NCBI RefSeq assembly: GCF_937898925.1
Contig: NZ_CALDKF010000034.1
Span: 1-24,642 of the forward strand
DNA length: 24,642 bases
Source of the DNA: an uncultured Methanobrevibacter sp.
Lineage (GTDB): Archaea > Methanobacteriota > Methanobacteria > Methanobacteriales > Methanobacteriaceae
Direction: 5' to 3'
The translations under genes were made by a program, and so were the position numbers. Shown here piece by piece: positions 17,723 through 23,988 of the stretch. The notes beneath the pieces were generated by a model. That model had not been told where the DNA came from. It did no database searches and saw nothing but the letters and a program-made list of their open reading frames with translations. Every line of letters starts with the position of its first letter. The first letter of the stretch is position 1.

Positions 17723-17984
17723 TGTATCTCTTTTTATTCCTTATAATATTAATATTTGATTATTTATTATTTGATTGTTGATAAAAATAAATTAATCAAT
17801 AAATATAAATTGATAATTCAAATTAAATGTATAAAAATAATCATTTTTATCTTAAAATGTCTGATTTTTAACTTAATTTAATTAATAAATATTTTCTATT
17901 CTTTATTAATAATTTAATCACTTTTTAGTTAAAATTAAATCATTTAACCTATTAAAATTAATTATTTTTTTCAAATCATAGAAA

Positions 17985-17998
17985 ACTTTATATGTTAT
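17985..17998 (+). promoter_or_regulatory. TATA box of cofH, consistent with leaderless transcription
   Basis: ACTTTATATGTTAT is centred near 17991, about 26 bases before the cofH ATG (18018). Archaeal initiation about 25 bases after the TATA centre would start the mRNA at or just before the ATG, and no SD is present (GAACTGATTTAAAATT precedes the ATG). Confidence 0.5.
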
Positions 17999-18017
17999 AT
18001 AGAACTGATTTAAAATT

Positions 18018-19139
18018 ATGTACGATAGAATTAATGTGGCATCCAAAACTAAGAAGATTTTAGATAGCGCTTTTGATGAGCCTATCTCAGTTGAAGATGG
18101 GAATTACTTAATGAACCTAAAGGGTTCAGAAATTTATCCGCTTTTAGCTGCTGCAGATGCAGTCCGTGAAGAGATTGTTGGTGATAAGGTCACTTTCATC
18201 AATAACTGCAACATCAACTTCACTAACATCTGCCATGTACGCTGTGGATTCTGTGCTTTCGGTAAGGATCCTGATGATCCTGAAGCTTACCTTTTGGACG
18301 ATGAAGGCATTTTGAATAAGGCTGAAGGCGGTTACCGTGATGGAGCACGCGAATTCACCTTGATGGGTGGAGTGCTTGAAGATGCAACAATAGAATATTA
18401 TGAGCATCTTTTGAAATTGCTCAAGTCACATTATCCTAAAGTGGAAATCCATGGATTTTCACCAACCATGATTAGAGATGCTGCATTAAATAGTGAAATA
18501 CCTGTAGATGAAGCGTTTAAAATATTGAAAAAGGCAGGTTTAGACACATTGCCTGGAACTGCCGCTGAGATATTGACTGATAGGTCCAGAGAGATAATCT
18601 GCCCTAAAAAGGTATCAACTCAAGAATGGATTGATGTAGTGAAGATAGCTCAGAAAGCTGGAATAACCGGTTCTGCTACCATGATGTATGGTCATGTGGA
18701 AACCATTGAAGAGAGAGTTGAACACTTAGATATTCTTAGACAAATCCAACTTGATACTGGAGGATTCAATGAATTCATTCCAATGACATTCATGCATGAA
18801 TACTCTCCGATTTTCCTTGAAGGACAAAGGGATTTGGGAGCTACAGGTACTCAAGATCTAAAGCTTTATGCTGTTGCTAGATTAATGTTTAGAGACATCA
18901 TTCCTAATATTCAAGTCTCTTGGGTAAAGATGGGCTTTAGATTTGCTCAAGTTTCACTTTTAGCAGGTGCTAATGACTTAGGGGGCACTTTAGGTGGAGA
19001 TGAATTGTCTGCAGCTTCCGGAGCTCCAGATGGTGTTAATGCAAGCATTAGAGACCTAACTAAATTAGTCAATGACTTGGGAAGAGTTCCAATAGAAAGA
19101 AACTCCACTTATACAGAATTCTATCCAATTGAATTATAA
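18018..19139 (+). CDS. cofH: FO synthase subunit CofH (5-amino-6-(D-ribitylamino)uracil-L-tyrosine 4-hydroxyphenyl transferase)
   Basis: 373 residues, radical SAM enzyme of coenzyme F420 synthesis. CofH couples the tyrosine-derived hydroxybenzyl radical to 5-amino-6-ribitylaminouracil; with CofG it yields FO, the F420 chromophore. The iron-sulfur motif is C72-x3-C76-x2-C79 (NICHVRCGFCAFG), which with CAFG rather than the CofG-type loop marks it as CofH. FTLMGGVLEDA, EIHGFSPTM, LPGTAAEIL and FIPMTFMHEYSP are the conserved CofH blocks. The ATG lacks an SD and is probably leaderless. cofG is not in the window. It stands alone on its strand. Confidence 0.94.
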   Translation: MYDRINVASKTKKILDSAFDEPISVEDGNYLMNLKGSEIYPLLAAADAVREEIVGDKVTFINNCNINFTNICHVRCGFCAFGKDPDDPEAYLLDDEGILNKAEGGYRDGAREFTLMGGVLEDATIEYYEHLLKLLKSHYPKVEIHGFSPTMIRDAALNSEIPVDEAFKILKKAGLDTLPGTAAEILTDRSREIICPKKVSTQEWIDVVKIAQKAGITGSATMMYGHVETIEERVEHLDILRQIQLDTGGFNEFIPMTFMHEYSPIFLEGQRDLGATGTQDLKLYAVARLMFRDIIPNIQVSWVKMGFRFAQVSLLAGANDLGGTLGGDELSAASGAPDGVNASIRDLTKLVNDLGRVPIERNSTYTEFYPIEL

Positions 19140-19256
19140 ATTTACTTTTTTAGTATTTTTTAACTTATTTTACTATTTTAACAAGGATGAAAGGATATCT
19201 AAGGCAAATCAAACCTGTTAACTTTTTGTAAAATTCAACTATCGTGAAACTACAGT

Positions 19257-19331
19257 TTATTCAATGAAAATTAAGATCATTTGAATTATGAAAAGGATAA
19301 CAAGTAAAACTTGTCTCAAAGTCACGACCAT
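19257..19331 (-). CDS. 24-residue hydrophobic peptide with near-perfect SD; candidate type I toxin-like peptide
   Basis: Minus-strand ATG at 19331, stop at 19257-19259. The peptide begins MVVTLRQVLLVILFIIQM and ends ILIFIE: a single membrane-length hydrophobic segment from about residue 8 with one Arg near the start and one Glu at the end. The SD is the full AGGAGGTGA (complement of 19336-19344), with GGAGG 7 bases before the ATG; this is the strongest SD in the window. A TATA-like AATTTATAAAT (complement of 19409-19420) predicts a leader of about 55 nt. A candidate antisense RNA encoded 300 bases upstream on the same strand can cover this SD. No family recognised; toxicity is inference. Confidence 0.6.
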   Translation of the reverse strand: MVVTLRQVLLVILFIIQMILIFIE

Positions 19332-19408
19332 AATTTCACCTCCTTTAATTTGGGAAATTGAGGATTTGTTTTAGATATCGAAACCTTGATAATAGTTTAA
19401 ATTAATTA

Positions 19409-19420
19409 TTTATAAATTTA
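19409..19420 (-). promoter_or_regulatory. TATA-like box for the 24-residue peptide gene
   Basis: TTTATAAATTTA on the plus strand (TAAATTTATAAA on the minus). Initiation about 27 bases downstream, near 19385-19390, would leave a leader that includes ATCAAGGTTTCGAT and the SD. Confidence 0.4.
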
Positions 19421-19587
19421 ACCAATTTTATGCCTTTTGTTTACATTTTAATTATCATATTGCTATTATTTTGTAAAAAACAATCTTTTTAGAATATTTA
19501 TATTAAATTGGATTATGTAAAACTAGTATTTTTTTTTAAAAATTAGTTTAAAAAATAGTTTAGAGCATGTTAAAATTTTTAAATTAT

Positions 19588-19688
19588 AAAAAAATAGCAA
19601 AAAATAGTACGTTAAAAGAATCCAAAAAGGAGGATTCTTCAACGTTTCAATTTCCCAATAAAGGAGTTTACATTATAGGTGTAAACCC
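19588..19688 (-). ncRNA. Candidate ~100-nt antisense RNA (copy 1) complementary to the SD of the 24-residue peptide gene
   Basis: Read on the minus strand from 19688: a 5' stem-loop GTTTACA/TGTAAAC (19686-19680 with 19672-19666, 7-nt loop); the string AAACTCC; a 20-nt stretch (19666-19647) that pairs with the leader of the peptide gene (19361-19340), 20 bp with a 2-nt bulge on the mRNA side, covering AAAGGAG of the SD; then a hairpin of 5 bp ACGTT/AACGT, one G-T pair, a bulged T, and 8 bp AAGAATCC/GGATTCTT around an 8-nt loop (19645-19609); then ACTATTTTTTGCTATTTTTTT as a U-rich terminator. A TTAAATATT box (19719-19711) lies 33 bases before the 5' stem. Partial complementarity also reaches the ATG region. 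A second copy lies at 23776. Confidence 0.55.
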
Positions 19689-19708
19689 TTAAACTTATTT
19701 TAGGATTT

Positions 19709-19721
19709 ATAATATTTAAAT
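19709..19721 (-). promoter_or_regulatory. TATA-like box of candidate antisense RNA copy 1
   Basis: AGATTTAAATATT on the minus strand, 33 bases before the 5' stem-loop. The same AGATTAAATATT string lies 31 bases before the stem-loop of copy 2, supporting a shared promoter. Confidence 0.45.
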
Positions 19722-19915
19722 CTTATCAATTATGAATTAATTATCTTTATTTTATAGTAAATATTGCTTTAATTTCGTTATTTTCAATTTTTTTAGGAAT
19801 TTTGAAAAGGTTTTAAATATAGGTAATTTAATATTATATAATGTATAAATATTTTAATAATATTTAAATTAACAAATTAATAAAATAATCATTTAAAAAT
19901 TCAAATCGTGGTATA

Positions 19916-21625
19916 ATGATAAGTATTAAAAACCTTTCTAAATCATATAAGTTAGATAATGGGGAAGAAGTGAAAGCCCTAAATAACATTAATCTTGAAG
20001 TTAAAGAAGGAGAAATCGTAGGTATTTTAGGTACAAGCGGTTCCGGTAAAACTACCCTTTTAAGAATATTAAGAGGGGTGGAAAAATTCGATGAAGGTGA
20101 AGTTAGAGTAGAAAGATACACCTTAAAGCCGGATTCAACTCAATTTTATTTCAATCAAGTGAAAAAGGAAACTGCAATTCACTTGCAAAGGTCTTTTGGT
20201 ATTTGGCCTGAAACTGTTCTTGACAATGTAGTAAGAAAGTTATACGGTGCAAAATACGGTGATGAGGCAGGAACCGACTTTGAATTGGCTCATGATCAAT
20301 TCGATAAGGAAGCTTATGAGCTATTGGAGCTTGTAGGCCTTAAGGAAAAGTCCGGCCACTTGGCTTCCGTATTAAGCGGTGGTGAAAAGCAAAGACTTAT
20401 CATGGCAAGACAGCTTGCTAAAAAGCCTAAAGTGATGCTTCTTGACGAGCCTGCTACAATGGCATGTCCTAAAACCAAACAGGAAATCTTGGATGCAGTT
20501 AAAAAGATAAATGAAGAGTTAAACATCACTATCGTTTTAGTATCCCACTTGCCTGAGATTCATAAGTTCCTAGCTGAAAGGGTAATCCTTTTGGAAGATG
20601 GTGAAATAGCTAAAGAGGGAGATGTTGATGAGATCATCGATGAGTTCCTATCTGACATTGAAGATCCTGTTGACATTGAGCTTGAATCCACAGATGAAAC
20701 CTTGATTAAAGCATGTGATTTGGATAAAAGGTTCTATTTGCTTAAAGGTAAAGACGTTTTGCACATGAAGGACATCAACTTTGAAGTAAAGAGAGGAGAT
20801 ATCCTATCTTTAGTAGGTCCAAGTGGAGCAGGTAAGACAATTCTTCTTCGTATGTTAGGTGGTATGGATGTTCCTGACAGCGGTGATGTATTTTTCAAGC
20901 TTGAGAAGGATGGAGAAACCAAATGGGTAGACATCAGAAAAGCAAGCCTTGACAGGATGGAAGTTAGAAGAAACATAGGTTTCATGCATCAGGAATTCGC
21001 TTTGGTATACTGGGCTACCGTTCAAAGCCAATTGGCTAAGAAACTAGGTTATAAAAGATTTGATATGGTTCAGGAAGCAAAAGAAAGGGCTAAGGAAGAA
21101 GGATTGCCTGATATCTTGCTTGATGCATTGTATCAATTGACTGACCTTCCAGAAAGAGAAGCTAAAGCTCGTCTTGAGCAAGTTGGACTTGAACCAAGCA
21201 TTTTAGATGAATTGTTCCCTAAATTCCCTGAAACTGAAATAGCTGAACAGGTTGCAGACCTCTTTGAAGCGCTTGACTTGCCTTTAGACATTTTAGGAAG
21301 AAGATCATTTGAATTGTCCGGTGGTCAAAAGGTAAGGGCTATGCTTGCACTTGTGCTTGTATCCAAACCAGATATATTGCTTTTAGATGAGCCATTTGGA
21401 GACTTGGATCCAAAAACCTTGAGAACAGTAACCAACTCACTTAAGAGAATCTGCAAGGAGTTTGGAACTACCATTGTAATGGTTTCACACAATACAGACT
21501 TCATTAGGGAATTAAGTAACAGGGCTATCTTCATTGACCAAGGTCTTCTCAAGGATGACACCAAAGATGTCGATAGGTTAGTTGATGATTTCATTGGATT
21601 CTGTAAGGCTGATTACTTGATGTAA
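19916..21625 (+). CDS. atwA: Methyl-coenzyme M reductase activation system component A2 (tandem ABC ATPase)
   Basis: 569 residues, two ABC ATPase domains in one soluble chain. AtwA supplies ATP-dependent reductive activation of methyl-CoM reductase. Domain 1: Walker A LGTSGSGKTTLLR (about 39-51), signature LSGGEKQRLIMARQ, Walker B VMLLDEPA. Domain 2: Walker A VGPSGAGKTILLR (about 301-313), signature LSGGQKVRAML, Walker B ILLLDEPFGDLDPKT. Long inserts between Walker A and signature (FYFNQVKKETAIHLQRSFGIWPETV; the VQEAKERAKEEGLPDI region) are typical of A2. In domain 1 the D-loop reads ATMACPKTK rather than the usual S/TxGLDP, so that site may be atypical. No membrane helices, so not a transporter. 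Upstream of a stress/redox gene group. Confidence 0.9.
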   Translation: MISIKNLSKSYKLDNGEEVKALNNINLEVKEGEIVGILGTSGSGKTTLLRILRGVEKFDEGEVRVERYTLKPDSTQFYFNQVKKETAIHLQRSFGIWPETVLDNVVRKLYGAKYGDEAGTDFELAHDQFDKEAYELLELVGLKEKSGHLASVLSGGEKQRLIMARQLAKKPKVMLLDEPATMACPKTKQEILDAVKKINEELNITIVLVSHLPEIHKFLAERVILLEDGEIAKEGDVDEIIDEFLSDIEDPVDIELESTDETLIKACDLDKRFYLLKGKDVLHMKDINFEVKRGDILSLVGPSGAGKTILLRMLGGMDVPDSGDVFFKLEKDGETKWVDIRKASLDRMEVRRNIGFMHQEFALVYWATVQSQLAKKLGYKRFDMVQEAKERAKEEGLPDILLDALYQLTDLPEREAKARLEQVGLEPSILDELFPKFPETEIAEQVADLFEALDLPLDILGRRSFELSGGQKVRAMLALVLVSKPDILLLDEPFGDLDPKTLRTVTNSLKRICKEFGTTIVMVSHNTDFIRELSNRAIFIDQGLLKDDTKDVDRLVDDFIGFCKADYLM

Positions 21626-21691
21626 TCAGTTTAATTTTTTATTTTTCATTATTTTTTAATCAATAATTTTTATTCTTTTTAAGATGATACT

Positions 21692-22102
21692 ATGTTTAAG
21701 AATATTTTAGTTGCTAGCGACGGTTCCAAATGTGGAGACAAGGCAGTTGATTTAGCTATTGATTTGGCAAGCAAATACGGTGCAAAGATCTCTGCTTTAT
21801 ACGTTATGGATTTTGCTCTCGACTTTTCATATGATGACTTGGATGATGCTGGCGGAGCGGTCTTGGATGAGATTACAGCTAAGGGAAAGGAAAAGAATGT
21901 GGTTGTGGTTGAGCATATCATCACAGCAGATCCTATTCAGGATATGGCAACAATGATTAGGAAGATAAACCCTGACATTGCTGTTTTCGGAGCTTTTGGA
22001 AAGTCTATGGATAAGGAAGAAACAATTGATTATTCTAAGATTGGTAGAGTTGCAGAAAATGCCTTAAAAGTCTCTAAAGTTCCTGTTATTTTAGTTAAGT
22101 AA
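21692..22102 (+). CDS. Universal stress protein, UspA family
   Basis: 136 residues with the Usp alpha/beta fold: MFKNILVASDGSKCGDKAVDLAIDLA at the start, ISALYVMD strand, DIAVFGAFGKS and KIGRVAENALKVSKVPVILVK at the end. In ATP-binding Usp proteins the motif is G-x2-G-x9-10-G-S/T; here GAFG is followed after a longer acidic insert (MDKEETIDYS) by G-R, so nucleotide binding is doubtful. Starts 66 bases after atwA with a weak GATGAT SD; could be read through from atwA. Confidence 0.9.
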   Translation: MFKNILVASDGSKCGDKAVDLAIDLASKYGAKISALYVMDFALDFSYDDLDDAGGAVLDEITAKGKEKNVVVVEHIITADPIQDMATMIRKINPDIAVFGAFGKSMDKEETIDYSKIGRVAENALKVSKVPVILVK

Positions 22103-22307
22103 TCATTTTAACTATTTTTTTATTTTTTTATTATTTTATAAGTATTCATTTTCTCTTTTTAATTTTTCATTATTTTGATAATTTTCTTTTTTCACATTTA
22201 TCAAATCATCATTTCCAATGATTAATTTAAATAAGTTGTAATAAAATAAAACAATTTATATATTATTAATAGTAAAAATATTATTATATTTTATTGGAGG
22301 TAAAATT

Positions 22308-22466
22308 ATGGCAAAATACAGATGCACTATTTGCGGATATGAATACGACACAGAAGCTGGTGAAGAAAGAAGAGATGTACCTGCAGGAACTGAATGGGAT
22401 GACGTGCCTGCTGATTTCAAATGCCCATTATGCGGTGCAGTAAAAACTATGTTTAAAGCATTATAA
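22308..22466 (+). CDS. Rubredoxin (first of two)
   Basis: 52 residues. Iron is held by two CxxC knuckles, YRCTICGYEYD (C6, C9) and FKCPLCGA (C39, C42), with the aromatic residues expected of rubredoxin. It is a small cytosolic electron carrier, in methanogens commonly donating to oxygen- or peroxide-reducing enzymes such as F420H2 oxidase or rubrerythrin. TTGGAGG is 8 bases upstream of the ATG. The second rubredoxin starts 55 bases after its stop, so the two are probably one transcript. The segment 22103-22307 before it is A/T-rich with a likely promoter (ATTTATATATTATTA). Confidence 0.95.
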   Translation: MAKYRCTICGYEYDTEAGEERRDVPAGTEWDDVPADFKCPLCGAVKTMFKAL

Positions 22467-22521
22467 TTGATTTAAACTTTTTCATATACTACTTTCTTTA
22501 AATCTGATGAAGGTGAATAAA

Positions 22522-22677
22522 ATGGTATTTGTATGTGACATATGCGGATACGAATATAATCCTGATGCTGGTGACCCAGATAATGGTGTAGAACCAGGCA
22601 CTGCTTTTGCAGACTTACCAGATGATTGGGTTTGCCCATTATGCGGTGCAGAAAAAGGAGATTTCGTAGAAGAATAA
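22522..22677 (+). CDS. Rubredoxin (second of two)
   Basis: 51 residues with VCDICGYEYNPDAGDPDNG (C5, C8) and WVCPLCGAEKGDF (C38, C41). It is the more canonical rubredoxin of the pair, carrying the full DPDNGVxPGTxFxDLPDDWVCP consensus, whereas the first has an EERRDVPAGTEW variant. AAGGTG lies 6 bases upstream of the ATG. Two unequal rubredoxins in tandem suggest different partners. Ferritin follows 104 bases later. Confidence 0.96.
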   Translation: MVFVCDICGYEYNPDAGDPDNGVEPGTAFADLPDDWVCPLCGAEKGDFVEE

Positions 22678-22781
22678 ATAAATTTAACTTATGATTATTA
22701 AATTTTCATTCAATTTCAATTCTGAATTATTGGATTATTGAAATGATAATTTAATAATTTTTTTAATTTTAAGGTGTTATG

Positions 22782-23279
22782 ATGGTAAATGAAAAGATGG
22801 AAGCAGCATTAAATGCTCAATTAAACGCAGAAGTTTATTCTGGATACTTATACTTATCTATGGCAGCTTACTTTGAAGACATCGACTTAGCAGGATTCGC
22901 TAACTGGATGAGAGTTCAAGCTGCAGAAGAATTAGAACATGGTATGAAATTCTATGATTACATCATTAGAAGAGGGGCAAGCGTAACCCTTACTGCAATT
23001 GAAGCTCCACAAACTGAATGGGAATCTCCACTTGCAGCATTCGAACATGTTTTATCCCACGAACAAATGGTTACCGGCTTAATCAATGATTTGGTTGATT
23101 TAGCTATTGAAGAAAAAGACCATGCAACCAACAACTTCTTGCAATGGTTCGTAGAAGAACAAGTTGAAGAAGAAGAAAACGCTATGGAAAACTTAGCTAA
23201 ACTTAAATTAGCTGGCGACGACAACTCTTTATTATACAAACTCAATGAAGAGTTCGCAGGTCGTGGCGGTGAAGAATAG
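22782..23279 (+). CDS. ftnA: Ferritin (FtnA-type, non-haem)
   Basis: 165 residues forming a four-helix bundle. It oxidises Fe(II) and stores it as a mineral core. Ferroxidase ligands are visible: E17-region NAEVYSGYLYL, the E-x2-H pair in AAEELEHGMKFYDYI, and the later FLQWFVEEQVEEE. The order matches bacterial FtnA rather than rubrerythrin (no CxxC tail). The start at 22782 is chosen over 22779 because AAGGTG (22771-22776) is 5 bases away from it. Together with the Usp and rubredoxins it suggests iron and oxygen stress management. It ends in a strong terminator. Confidence 0.95.
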   Translation: MVNEKMEAALNAQLNAEVYSGYLYLSMAAYFEDIDLAGFANWMRVQAAEELEHGMKFYDYIIRRGASVTLTAIEAPQTEWESPLAAFEHVLSHEQMVTGLINDLVDLAIEEKDHATNNFLQWFVEEQVEEEENAMENLAKLKLAGDDNSLLYKLNEEFAGRGGEE

Positions 23280-23312
23280 ATTTGATCTATTCTTTTCTTT
23301 TTTTATTTTTTA
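23272..23312 (+). terminator. Terminator of ferritin gene
   Basis: AAGAATAGAT (23272-23281) pairs with ATCTATTCTT (23285-23294), ten perfect pairs around TTG, then TTCTTTTTTTATTTTT. The left arm contains the stop codon. Confidence 0.75.
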
Positions 23313-23465
23313 ATTTTTTCTAATTATCTATTTTTAAAACTATTTTTCTCTAAATTTAAACAATTATTTAATCTCTTATTTTTATGAAATAACATCAATT
23401 TGATTGAATAATTATAATATAACAATTAAAATGAAAGTAAACTCTTAAAAAAACTATAATATTTA

Positions 23466-23472
23466 TTTATAA
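23466..23472 (+). promoter_or_regulatory. TATA-like box for the 39-residue peptide gene
   Basis: TTTATAA, with an alternative TATAATAT at 23455-23462; initiation near 23485-23497 would give a leader of about 45-55 nt, similar to that predicted for the 24-residue peptide gene. Confidence 0.35.
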
Positions 23473-23541
23473 TGAAAATTAAGTATCAATTGAAGGTTTT
23501 TCATGCCTGCAGAAAATATATTTATTACTCGGAGGCATAAA

Positions 23542-23661
23542 ATGAAAACTGAAATTGGATATATTCTTAAACATTCTTCTGAAGTCCTTAAAGAACATTT
23601 TAAAGACATTCTTGGATATTCATTAGAAATCTTGAAAATTTTCATTTTGCTAATGAAATAA
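23542..23661 (+). CDS. 39-residue peptide with strong SD, second small-peptide/antisense-RNA module
   Basis: ATG at 23542 follows GGAGG (23531-23535) by 6 bases. The peptide starts MKTEIGYILKHSSEVLKEHF and continues KDILGYSLEILKIFILLMK. It is amphipathic and basic in the first half, with a hydrophobic C-terminal half (about residues 24-38) of near-membrane length. No family recognised and no clear similarity to the 24-residue peptide. The SD region ATTACTCGGAG (23524-23534) has an exact complement 267 bases downstream inside an RNA candidate. Overlapping minus-strand frames here lack an SD. Confidence 0.55.
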   Translation: MKTEIGYILKHSSEVLKEHFKDILGYSLEILKIFILLMK

Positions 23662-23743
23662 ATTTGTATCTTGTAGTCGAATTTTAAAAAATTTTTGTTT
23701 AATATTTTCATTGGGTAGTTTTTTACCTTCAATATAAAGTAAA

Positions 23744-23755
23744 GATTAAATATTC
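23744..23755 (+). promoter_or_regulatory. TATA-like box of candidate antisense RNA copy 2
   Basis: GATTAAATATTC; TTAAATATT (23746-23754) starts 31 bases before the 5' stem-loop, as in copy 1 (33 bases). Confidence 0.45.
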
Positions 23756-23775
23756 TTAAAAATATATTATTATTT

Positions 23776-23868
23776 AGAGTTTATTTCAAACTCCGAGTAA
23801 TGAAAAATTTAAAGTTAAGAATTCTATTTGAATTCTTATACTTTAAGTTTTAAAACTATCTTTTTTTA
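23776..23868 (+). ncRNA. Candidate ~93-nt antisense RNA (copy 2) complementary to the SD of the 39-residue peptide gene
   Basis: From the 5' end: stem-loop GAGTTT/AAACTC (23777-23782, 23788-23793, loop ATTTC); the string AAACTCC; CTCCGAGTAAT (23791-23801), exact complement of the peptide gene's SD region, extended to 14 pairs with one G-U; then a hairpin of AAAGT/ACTTT (5 bp), T-A pair, bulged T, AAGAATTC/GAATTCTT (8 bp), loop TATTT (23811-23844), extendable at its base by about six more pairs; then AAACTATCTTTTTTT. Stem lengths, bulge position and the ACTAT-T-run tail match copy 1 while stem bases differ. It could be a separate RNA or the 3' UTR of the peptide mRNA folding back on its own SD. 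Confidence 0.55.
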
Positions 23869-23988
23869 TATTATTTTAAAATTCATTTTGTTTTATTTTT
23901 AGTAAACTATTTTTATTAGAAATAAAATAATATAACTATATTAAGTAATTTATTGTTTTAATTAAAATTAATCTTAAGGAGGCAAATT

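Larger units (their letters stand above)
19140..19915. other. 776-base gap between cofH and atwA
   Basis: No long ORF. It contains the minus-strand 24-residue peptide gene, its promoter, and the antisense RNA candidate described separately. The rest is A/T-rich. The segment 19800-19915 holds several TATA-like strings (TATTATATAATGTATAAATATT) for atwA, whose ATG is preceded by only a weak SD-like GTGGTA. Confidence 0.5.

Noticed and set aside
19182..19230. Short plus-strand ORF (ATGAAAGGATATC...) after AACAAGG, 13 codons
   Set aside because: Too short, poor SD spacing, and it lies in the probable 3' region of the opposite-strand peptide gene.
19641..19700. Plus-strand reading of copy 1 as a decayed second peptide gene (AAAGGAG...ATTATAGG resembles the leader and start of the minus-strand gene)
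   Set aside because: No start codon or usable frame follows, and the minus-strand reading gives a promoter, stem-loop, antisense stretch and terminator matched by copy 2. An inverted duplication remains possible as the origin.
23463..23732. An 89-codon minus-strand frame overlapping the 39-residue peptide gene
   Set aside because: No SD, no recognisable domain, composition typical of translated AT-rich DNA, and it lies opposite a shorter plus-strand ORF that has a good SD.
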